Of a stretch of DNA of 64,000 nucleotides, positions 49,851 through 61,800 are shown one piece after another (within the stretch, counting starts at the first letter, position 1; each line of letters opens with the position of its first letter). The notes below the pieces were generated by a model, which was given only the letters and a program-made list of their open reading frames with translations, was not told the DNA's origin and ran no database searches. The translations under genes were made by a program, and so were the position numbers. The DNA lies in the NCBI RefSeq assembly GCF_008831285.2, contig NC_045147.1, positions 520,001 to 584,000 on the forward strand, given 5' to 3'. The DNA is from Nymphaea colorata. Its lineage: Eukaryota; Streptophyta; Magnoliopsida; Nymphaeales; Nymphaeaceae.

Positions 49851-52800
49851 CTGCAACCAAAAACATGAATCGACTTGAAATAACAGGAAAAATAATACCG
49901 AAAAAGCATGGTGAGAACATTTTAACAGAGATATTTGACCTTCTCAATTCAATCTGTGAGTAATCAACCTCAGCTACTATGGTCATCTCTTCGTGCTCAG
50001 TTGTTGCAATGATTTCTCCAAACTTCCAAAGAGAGAAAGAAAACAATAAGTTTCACCATACTGGATCTTCAATGAAGTAAAAACTAAAAACAGATAAGCA
50101 GCCTTTTAAACTTTCATACAGGTCCAACAAGGGTAGAGTGACCCCAGGCAACGTAACCAGCACCAGCATCTCGAGCAGGTGAACATGTTGCTACAAATAC
50201 CTGGAATCCAAGCACAAAAATTAGGTTCCTCCGGATGCCAAAGAAAGAAAAAATGCGATATAAAATTGTTACCCTGAAATTTGCATCCCTCCTTTACTAC
50301 CAAGACTATCTATACAATTTCTCAAGCTAGGTTCATATTAATCAGGCATACAAAAAATGGATTTTTCTTTTTCTTTTTGGTAGATGATGGTCTTCTTTAA
50401 TTCTTAAGGACCCAATCTTAATTCTATCCTAATAGGCGAGCCCAGACTTAGCACAAGATCTATACTCACATCTCGACAATTCCAGGCCAGTTACTTGAAG
50501 TTGATGTATCAGTCCAGTGAAGGGCCAGTTATGAACTTGACAAGGTAGATTTCCATAGATCATACTTTTATCTATGACCAAATATGTGAGGTTATTTCAG
50601 CCAAGAGCAAAGAAAGGATAGAGGCCTCTGCTAGAACGAGAAACAAGAAAATTTCTTGCATCTTCAATTAGAAGACATTACATTGAATCGACAATTCCTT
50701 CTAACTTGAGGAAAAAGTATCTGTCCATGCTCTCAGAGAGGATTTACTGAGAGAAGTTTCAACCAATATATCTTCCTGTAGGTTAGTCCTTACTATATTC
50801 AATTAACAAGTCATCTATTCCGTATAGATTATATAAGTTCTTAAATAATGCAAGCTTCCCCAAAAATTAATATTAGTGGTAATTCCCCAGAAAAAATATA
50901 ATAATAAGAATTACCTGGTTATCAACTGCCCTGTCGAACAAGAAAAGTAAAAAAGGCATCATTAGGATATCTATAACAAAAAAAAAATCATGATTCATGA
51001 TAACAAACTACAGGAAAACATAACTGAATAAAACTGTACTTATTTGACACATATCTTAAGGGTCAAATCTGCATTCTGATTTGATATACTAACAATTACA
51101 AATGCATATGATATCGAAGGTTATTTTACAGAGACGAGAAAAGGAAACACCCAGCCTATACATCTGAATTATGGAATTCGAGGTAATAGTGAAAGGGAAA
51201 AATAACAGAAAAGTAAAGTAGCAGCACCAATTACAGCCATAACTTGCGACAGCTGGTCAAGCACTGGATAATATTGTTAATCTCTAACTACTTAAGTTAT
51301 ATATTACAGTATTATTGCACTTACAGTTTGTAGAAACCAGGCTGAAAGGAGAACGCAAAATCAATCTTCATTAGAAAGCATAATCACGTTTTTATAGTGA
51401 TTAAGCCATTAAGGGCAGCAAAAAGAATTACATTAAATGTCCACTAAGAAACGGAAAAAGTAGTTAAGACTACCACATGACTTATAGATATTTCATAAAA
51501 TCACCTAACGACTATAATTATTTCTCAGCGCTCCCCTCAAGTTGGACTGTTGGAGCATGTATGTCAATCATGCTTAGCTTGTTACAACATTTTCAAAATC
51601 AGAAATAGAATAATATTTGTTAACATGTCCACAACTTGATCTTCTAAAGCAACATGAATAGTAGAAACAATCCATGCTTGAATCATACCCAATGACAATC
51701 TACTTCAATATGTGTCATCCTTTTGTTCTGAATTGTTAGCAATGTATGTCGCAGCTTTATTATCACACAACTTCATAGGCAAAGAGAATTGAATTCCCAG
51801 GAATGCAAGCATTGATAACCCACGATATCTCTATGGCATTTGTGCCATCGCTCTATATTCAGATTCTGCATGCGATCTCACTACCACACACTTACTCTTA
51901 CATGATATCAAGTTTCCTAAAAAAGAAACACAAAAAACAGTGATAGGATTTTTATCATCAACAGATCTTGCAAAATCAGCATCAGTAAAAGCAGTAATAT
52001 CAAGAGAGGAACCTTTTGTAAATAGAATGCCCTTTCCAGGAGAGGATTTTAAATATTTGAATACCATCATAGCAGCCTCCCAATGCACCATACACAGTTT
52101 GTCACTGACTTAGCTTCTAACTGCTAGAGATATATCAAGTCTTGTGACAATAACATATAAGAGTTTATCTATCAAAGACTGATATGATTTTATCAACACA
52201 CTCTGAATCTTCATCCTGTAGGTGAACTTTAGGATTTATAAGAATAGACACTGCTTTTGCCCCTAACATCCCTGCCTCCTATAAAAGGTCTATGACATAC
52301 TTCCTTTGACACAATACAATGTTTTCTTTATTTGTTGCAACTTCTATTCTTAAGAAATATCTGAGAAGACCAAGATCTTTTGTGACAAAATTCTGATGTA
52401 AATATTTCTTGGTTTCTTGGATGTCAATTTTGCTGCCACCTATCAATATAATGTCATCCACAAATACCACCATGACCACAATACCCCGAGAACTTCTTTC
52501 TAAAAAAAGAGAGTGATCAGATAGAGATCTCTGAAAATCAACCTCTGACATTACCTCAAAAAGTTTATAGAACCACACATCAAGACTTTGTTTCAGACCA
52601 TAAATAGCTTTCTTCAACTTATATACCTTATGACACTCCTCATGTCAATCAAACCCAGGAGGTTGTTGCATATACACAGTTTCAAACAAGATTCCACAGA
52701 GAAATCCATTCTTTCCATCAAGTTGTGTCATGGTCCACCATCAAGAAGTACAACAAAAATAACTAATCTGATGATCCCAAGCCTAGCTATAGGAGAAACG

Positions 52801-55800
52801 TCTCAAAGAAGTCGAAGCCATACGTTTGTGTGTAGCTCCTTGCCAACAAGGCACACTTTGTACCTCTCCACAATACCATTGGACTGGTACTTAATAGCAA
52901 ATACCCACTTGGGGCCTACTATATCTGCCCTAGGGGAAGGTTCTACAAGCTCCCACGTGCCTCGTGAAATCAATGCATCTAACTCCTCCTGCATTGCCTT
53001 TTTCCATTGAGGACCAATCAGTGCCTTGTGGTGGCTCAATGGAACAATAGTAGAAAGAGCCCTTGCAAATTGCTGCATGCTATGCCCTAATTTGTCTAGT
53101 GAGCCAAATTTAGAAATGGGAGGGTGCACTGCTGTCTACCCTTCCGTAGGGCTATAGGTAAGTTTGATATCAACATCTATTGGCTCATCTGCACAAATAT
53201 CATCCTCAATATTGTTAGTGGAACTTACCTCATGAGTAGGAGATGATGAAGGCTCATGAGAAGAGGTGGCAGTACCGCAACGTAAGTAGACCAGCAGAGA
53301 ATCTTGAAATCTAGTTGGTATGGGAGCTGAAGGAGATGGGGATGCAACTGACATACACTCCAATAGAAAAGGATGAATGGCTAAAGGAAAAGACTCATTT
53401 GGATCAGGACAGATGACTCTTGACTAGAATAGTATGGAATAGACTCATTGAATGTAACTTCCACACTATATTCTTTTCTGACCATGAGATCATAGCAATT
53501 GTACCTTTTTTTATGTTTAGCATATCTCAAGTAAATGCATTTGATGGCATGGGCCACAAGTTTATCTCGAGTAAGCCCAAGTTTATGAACAAAACAAACA
53601 CATATAAACACCTTAGGAAGTTAGGAGCCAACTGAAATAGAGGCCGGTCTGGATACAAAAGCTTTATAGGTATTTGATCCCCAATAGTCGACAAAGGCAT
53701 GTAGTTAATCAAGTAACATGTAGTTAGGATGGCATCCCCCTAATAATAAACAGGCATATTGGTCTGAAGCATAAGAATTCGGGCAACAACAAGTAAATGT
53801 CTATGTTTTTTTTCAGCAACTCCATTTTGTTGAGATGTATGAGCATACCATGTTCTTTATAAAAGAGAAGTAAAGTAGAAGTCTTGAATTTCAAGGGCGT
53901 TATCAGTGTGAACAGTATTGACACAAAGATTAAACTAAGTCTTCGTTTCAATAATAAAATGTTTTCAGATACAAGGAATTTCAAATCTCTCTTTTATTAA
54001 GAAACCCCATGACAACTTGGAAAAATCATCAATAAAAACCAGATAGTATATAGACTGGGACCGACTAGGAACACGACTTGGTCCTCACACATCTACATGA
54101 AGATAAAAAGACACTGACTCGACTTTTGCTGGCTGGAAGGAAAGGAACTACGATAGTGCTTGCCCAGTTGGCGAACCTCACACTGGGAAAAAAAGTGTCA
54201 CGAGAGATCAGAGGGATGGCATTATGAAGTTTAAACAACAATAGATGGACCAACCTAAGATGCCAGCAAAAGGGGACCCGAACTAAATTTCTCACTTGAG
54301 TTTGCAGCTCCAACTGGTTCAAAGTAGATGCTGCCTTCCTCACAGCCTCCACCAATCTTTCTCCTCATTGATAAATCCTGAAAATGCAAGAGACAAGGAC
54401 AAACAACTTTGCAATGTAACTCCTTAGTGCTGTGTCTAATAGACAAAAGTTTTGTAGGAAAGTGTGGCGTATGCAGGAGATTGTTAATATGTAGATCAAG
54501 AGTGAGATACATCCCCTTGACCAGCTATAGGAGATAAACTTCCATCTGCCAAATTAACATGAGCAGAAGGGGAGGTAGACAGATAGGTCCAAAAAAAATT
54601 TGGAGTCTCCACAGAAGTGGCGAGAAGCTCCAGAAGCAATTATCCACAACTTACCTTGATATTGCTTCTTAGTACCTATTGACAAGGTTGTATCTGTCAC
54701 AATTGTAGAAGATGAACCAGTAAGAGTGAGTCTCTGAGCCAACACCTGACTATATTCTGCGTGAATGAGATTAAGGGTAAATGATTTAGCTTGAGAAGTA
54801 GACGTTTGATCAATGCTAGGAGATGTTGTCTGTGTTGTGGTCTTAGTAGAGGATGTAGATCACGTAGAAGAGTGGTCATGCTTGTCCAACATCGGTCTTC
54901 AAATGCCCTTGTTTACCACAATAGGAACACTGAAGACGTTCACAGCCTCCACCTCCACGCCCACAATCTCTGCCTCTACTAGATAAGTTAGAGCCAGGAC
55001 CACAACCTCTACTAACAGCTAGGGCAGAAGATGTTGAATCACCTTGGGACTGAAAGAGAGATAGAGCAAGCCAATTCAATCTGTTATAGGCATCTGCCAA
55101 TTTAGGAATGTCACCGCCCGTGAGCATCTGCACCTTAGCAATAGAATAATCAGCAGATAGCCCAAACAAAAATTGTGCAATCATCATCGTATGTTTATCA
55201 CAACACAAAGGGCACAAGGCATTGAGTCTCTTATGGGCTGACCTTACCAAGGCATAGTACTGTGCCAAATTTTGACCACCTTGCAGCATGCCAAAGATTT
55301 CCTGCTCAATTTGCAAGAAGCAACCAATATTTGTCTTGTGAATAATCATGTAAAACATCCCACATCTTCCTGACTGTATCGAAGCACACCAGTCGGCTAG
55401 CACTGTGAGGCTGCATGTTATTCATGATCCATGCTATCACAATATCATTATCCTCAGTCCATGCAGCACAGTTTCCGATTTTCTCAGTGGGTTCCTTTTC
55501 AACAAGTATATGCTTGCAACAGTGCCCTAAGACTGACATCATAAAGGTCTTCGACCAAATTTCATAATTATTATCATTCAATTTCACAGAGGCCTCATAA
55601 GAAAAAGGGTTAGCAAAGGCTTTATAATCTGATGTTAAATCAGATTTCTGCTCTCCTTCCTTTACCTCGATTTCAGCCATAATGAAAGCTTAAGATAAAC
55701 TAATATATCAGTCAGCCAGCCTATGAAAGACTCGACAGCAGAAAGAAACAGTCCAGCAGAATGACTCCTAGCAACAAGATAACTCGGATTTCCAACCACC

Positions 55801-58800
55801 CAAGCTACTGATAATACATGACAAATAAATTCAATAAATTAATCGAATGCCCGAACGAATCAGAAGCAACAAGTCTATCCATTGCAGTTAGGTTTCAGGG
55901 CATAAGACAACCAAGCTTAAATCAGATGGAAACAAGAATCTATTATACTAGCAGTTTTTGAATCAGATTCTGAAATATATCACAACACAATGCACCATGT
56001 TCTTAATTGAATCTGTAGCAACTTGATTCAACTCTTCCAACTAAGAAAGAAACAAATCAAATGACAACAGAAGAACTCCAAATTCATGACTCCAACTGCA
56101 ATGTATGTAACGACTAGATCAATATCTTCAAAGGTCCATGACACCATCAACAGGATAAACAACACTTCTGTGCAGTCTGCTCTAACTGCTATAGCCAACT
56201 TACATCACCATTCTCAGATTAGGGCAAGTTCTGACATCCCTCTACGAGCCTTCTCAAGTTTGCCAACATCTATACAGGATTGAGTCTCTACTGACAGCAA
56301 CACTAGTCAAGACTCAAGATCAAGGGTTTCTGATTACATCTGCCTACCGAAATCATGTGATCAGATCCCTGATCTTTGGGTGAAAAGAGAAGAAGAAACT
56401 CAGACCAGAATCTGTGTCAGTGCATCAGATTGAAGAGAGAAGAGGAAGAAGTGAGGAAGAAGGTAGGTGGGGGAAGAAGTTCAACCTGCATGGCATCAGA
56501 ACCTCCTAGGAATGTGATGCTCTAATACCGTGTAGAAACCAGGTTGAAAGGAGAAAGCAAATCTTCATTAGAAAGCCCTAATCAAGTTTTTTTTTATAGT
56601 GATTAGGGGCAGCAAAGGTAATTGCATCAAATGTCCACCAAGAAACAGAAAAATAATTAAGAACCACAGACTTATAAATATTTCATAAAACCGATTAACG
56701 ACTATTATCATTTCTCAGTCCAGTTACATTAAATGTTTTTCCTGAAAATTCTTTGAAGGCTTTTTAGGTTTGGAAAATGTCCCCTTAATGCTTGGGAAGT
56801 GCCAAAAAGTGCAATTCTCCATCCAATAACAACAAGCACAGAACCTTCCTCATCATCAAAAGGAAAATGCTTTCAGGACATAACAGAATTCAAAAAGATA
56901 AAGTGTCTAAGTAAAACCGAACTTAACTTGCAATATGATGAAGACTTGACATAATGGGCAGCTGGAGAAAATTGAAGATATGTGCTTGGTGGACAAAGGG
57001 AAGGTGTTAGACATGTTTAACAGCTACCAAAAATTAGATTCATTTTGCATAATTATAGTAGCTTAGGTGTCTGCATATTTTTCTTTTTCTTTTTCTTTTT
57101 CTTTTTTGGAGGTGCTCCAGTAAAGTTACAAGCTTTTGTGCCTCACATAACTGCACTATTGTTCAAATCATATTCATGCAGAAACACAAATTGCAGATTG
57201 CAGTAATAATAATTTAGGATGTCAAGTTAAATCACCCCCAGAACTCTACTGAATTCCAACCATCTTATCCAAGCTGCAGACAGAATAAGGGGAGATTAGA
57301 GGTAAATATCATCCCTTTGACTTACCAATAGCCATATATAATTGCACATTTTAACAAGTATCGATGTCCATTGAAATTCTACATAATTCTAAACACAAGC
57401 TGCGTTTCTGAAAATTTCGCTTTTTGCTTTTAAGCTTTTGTTTTAAAACTGAAAGCTTATACGCATGCTCCAATATGCACATCCCGTTTTTCAGAAGGCA
57501 CTTATACACAAAACTATAGATTAGCTCCAGGATAACCAATGTTCCATCAGCAGCATCAAGAGAGAGGGGGAGAGAGAGAGAGAGATTCTACGAGCTATTA
57601 GAATAATTCAGATTGTATATGTTTGAGCCGACTGATTTTAGATATCTTATACAGACAAACAAATTAGTCGCATTGAAGCAATCACAACTACTATTACCTT
57701 GCTCGCTGTAGTAGTTCCCAATGTAAGGGACCAGTGGTCATGTTAAATGCTCCAGGGTAGCATAAGAGATGAGCTCCTGAAACCAGATTGGTGTCCTCCA
57801 TGTCAAAATACACACGAAACAATTAGCTATTTGTATGTTATCTGCTATTAGCTCTTCCTTCCTTGGTTCACATAACCCAAACACGAAATCTTTTTTATAA
57901 TCAATATAAAACTTTCTTTTTGTCATTTCATCTGTTAATCTCAATGAGATGACAAGAGAGCAATGGAAGATAGTGAAAGCATGCAGAAGATGAATATGCA
58001 CGATCCACAATTGGGCCATGTAAAGTTCCTCTCCATGTAGGGCAGGTAAGGGCACATGTAGACTAAATGAGACTGCTGTTGCATGCTGCTGTAGATAAAA
58101 CTGCCCAGATAGTGGAACAATTCTTGAACTGCAGGTGAGATCCCAAGATAGCCTATTACTTCTTCAATTTAATTACAAATAAAAAACAGAAATTTCCATG
58201 TTCATGCAAAGAGCATCCTTGAGAAAATGTCCACAAACTCTACAAGCCCTTACATTTTTAAGCTTATCAAGAGATTCTTTTGATGGACTTTCCGGAGCTA
58301 AATACAATGTATAACAATGTCGACAACATCAAATTCAGAGAGATGTACGTGTGTGCGTGTATGTGTGTCCATTGTACTATACATGTGTGTGTCCATCAAG
58401 AGCGGGGAGATGAATAACATGAAATTGTTTACTTTTATCAAAAACCTGTGAGTTCTGCACTTCTGTTATATAAATTATTTGAATGCCGATCATATTTTAC
58501 CAGTTAGTATGCTAAAATATGAAGCAACAGAATGAAACTGCACAAAACCTATGAAATGGCCCATTGACAAGAAACAGCAACTGAATTACGAATCCAAAAA
58601 ATTGATAAAGTAATCAAGGATGTTAGATAATCAAGGTTTCATAAACATGAAGTAGGAAACAGAAATAGGCAGGAAAAACTAAAACAGTTTACACAAGAAC
58701 TGTTTCATATACAAAAAGAAAAAGGATCTCCATATCATAATCATTGACATGCAAAACATGTGTATTGAAATCTAAAAAGTTGAAAACCCTAACATGGCCC

Positions 58801-61800
58801 AGGTTATCTGATTGGTTTGCAGCAGTATTGTAGAAGAGCTATTAGAAAGCCCACCAGATGAACAAGGTATGTGAAGTTATGCTCCTATATATGGTCCCAG
58901 TATTCCGAAGTTAAATGTTTGAATCTGGATGTGCAGATATTCTATAATCTCCAAGTACGGCTGGAGGCTGGCCTAGGGCCAGCAAGTTTGGACTCTTGCA
59001 GGTCAAATGCCCTTGCAGGATGCTCAGACCCCTGACATTTTGATTATCGGTCCAGGACAGCGCAAGGGTCGTGTGAGTGTCCAAGCTCAGTCCTGTACAG
59101 GCTGGGGCTCAGCCCCATGCCTTCAAAGGGGAATATGAAAGAGAAAGATCACATTGCAGACCTACAGAAAAGATGCCTGGCACTGGATGCAATATCGCAA
59201 GTCCACAAGCACCAGATGAGGCCCAGGAAGGGAGAGAGGAAGCAGGGTTTCAAGAGAAATACTTGATCACAAGAGAGAGAGACTGGGTGTCATTCATGCG
59301 AAGATGGGGACTTACGCTTTTATATTACCCAGCTATCAATGGACTCCCATTACCTTGCCAACCCAACCCAATTGTTAATAGGGCCGGGCAAAGGTTATTT
59401 ACAGCCCGAGGATCATTTTAAAGACCCAGGCCTGGCCCATCACCCAGCCTTAATTTGGGGCAACAGAGGTCATGAAAATACAAGATAAGGTCAATTGAGA
59501 TCATTTCAGCATTCCACGTTGTTTTGTTCCTTTCCCCATTTTCAAGATATTGCACACCATAATTATGTATCAATCCAATAAACAGATCACCAGGATATAA
59601 GTTTCATTGCTTGCATTAGGCACACATCTTTCAGATGTACATGTGTGTCTACATATTCTCATACCCATATCCAGACATGCAGGTAAGTGAACATGCAGAA
59701 ATATGTTTAGACAAATCAATAAATACTCATGTATGTCTGCATGGGTAAACACGTGCTTTTCATGAAGAAGCTATTGCAAAGCTGAGAAAGATGTCCCAAT
59801 AAGATTTCAGTTAAATTGATTTGACTGGAAAATGAATACTCTTAAGTCTTAACAAAGAAGTGAGCAACAACAGACCTCTTGCGCCATATAACATGCCTAG
59901 TTCTTGAAAGCGGATATCATAGCAGATACCAACACCAATTCTCCCCACATCTGCAACCAAACACTCGGTCATAAGGCTTTGTATGCCTATGTGCAAGCTG
60001 AAGCATAAACATCTATAACAGCAAAAGGAAATGAAGAAAAAGGTCTGCCATATGGAGTCCAAAACCACAGAAACAAGAACACTTAACAATTCAATTTATA
60101 GCACACTTCAGCATCTTTTAATGTTGAAGAGAGTGGACATCTGTTACATGATTTTGAAACGTTTAAATGACCAAGTATAGAATCAGCACGTGACAGAAGT
60201 AATGCGAAAAAAACCACATATACCAACTAAACAATGAGAATTTACAGTGACACGATTGAAATAACATAGATAACCTATAAGAAAACTATCAAAAACTGAA
60301 TCTAGGTACAATTGTTCCAAATGATAACTACACCTTAGTCATACTAAAAAATTCAAATATGTTAATAAGCCTGCTCTAGAATCAAGGCCTACTTTGGATG
60401 GCAAGAGCGAAGAAACTCTAAACCAGGTTTTTGGCAAGCTTTAGAACCACAAGTTCATAACTTTTTTTTTTTAAAGATGGTTCATCTGACCATCACCATT
60501 GCGTGCTGGTGGAGTGTTAAAATGAAGGGGATGCAACCCCTTTCCCTAAAAAACCGGGTTCGGAGATTCAAAAATGAAAACCTGCCACCGCTCAAACCCA
60601 CCCACCAACCTTCCTCCACACCCCCCTCTTCCCTTCAAGCAATGTTATAAAAGGCGTAGCGTATCGCGTATCGGTCAGCCCGACCTATATGCCATATCGT
60701 AACGTATCGCAAATGTAGCGTAGCATATCGTAAAATTAATTTTTTAATTAAAAAATATTAAAAAATCAGAAAAAATAGAGAAAAATCATTTAAAATCTGA
60801 AAAAATAAACAAAAAATCAGAAATCAAGAAAAATGTTTTCAAATATCAAAAAGATCATCATACATAAGGGACATTCATGTGTATCGGCAACACATTCAAA
60901 AATAAGAAATCAGAGATTCAAAATAACATAATAAGCACCCATCACAATTTTAAACTTGAAAATTTTATAGAATCTTAGGACTTAGAGTCTTAGGACTTAG
61001 AATACATCACAATTTCATAAGTTCAAAACATATAGTTATCATCTTTCATGATTCAACGATAATATCTCCCCAAATCGATGAATCCTCAGTTATTTTTTAT
61101 GAAAATGGGCAAAATCTCTCCCTCCCACGTCTCTTGGAGTCTTCAAATACAAGAAGAAAGAGAGGGAGGAGTGTTTAAACTTTAAAAATTAAAGAATTTT
61201 GTGTTTTTCCCCGTATCATACAATACGGGGGTGTATCTCCCATATCGTACGATACGGGTGATACGCTTACGATACACGAGCATATCGTGTATCGTAAGCA
61301 TATCGTATTGGTTTTTTAGACCTATACGATACGTATCGCACGATACGGATAACATTGCCTTCAAGTAAGTTTGGTCTTGGCAAAACTGAATTATGTGGTA
61401 GTGAAACCTGCTCTGACATCCACAGTTTGGCTTCCTACCAGATTTACAGTGCCATCTGCACATTACTAAAAAGGAAAAAGAAAATATTGGCTGTCATAAA
61501 TAGCAGGCTTCACCAGCAACCGTCGATTTTATGTCAGAAATTTTCATTAGTGAGTATAACATGAATACATGAGAATAAGAGCACATACATGCTGGAGAGA
61601 CAACAAATGTCTATCAGTATCCATTCACCATCAGATAGTGATGCCAATAAGCATAAAATTATTCATTAATTCAATCACAATATGTTAACACCCCCACAGT
61701 TTCTGTTGAAAAAGCATATGGATTTAGATACAAAAACATAAACACACACACCTGTGATATTAACTAAGATCTTATCTGGATGCATCTCCCATAAATAAGT

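Larger units (their letters stand above)
51329..56717 (-). mobile_element. Complete Ty1/copia retrotransposon in an omega-amidase intron, minus strand, defective
   Basis: The LTRs are 51329-51537 (3') and 56531-56717 (5'). Both run from TGTAGAAACCAGG to ATTTCTCA on the plus strand, with many substitutions and small indels between them. CAGTT flanks the left LTR directly (51324-51328) and lies 3 nt outside the right LTR (56721-56725), a likely 5-bp target duplication. The primer site, read on the minus strand, is CGGTATTAGAGCAT (56530-56517). A polypurine-like GAGGGGAG adjoins the 3' LTR. The body encodes gag from 55680 with a zinc knuckle CSYCGKQGH (last Cys lost), protease, integrase (WHLRL..), reverse transcriptase with FVDDIIL (about 52464), and RNase H with [10 protein letters not shown]. 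Frameshifts, stops and the protease change to ASGA make it non-autonomous. It lies in the same direction as the host gene. Confidence 0.93.

Noticed and set aside
59077-59421. 114-codon plus-strand ORF inside an omega-amidase intron
   Set aside because: No similarity recognised, antisense to the gene and within an insert-like block.
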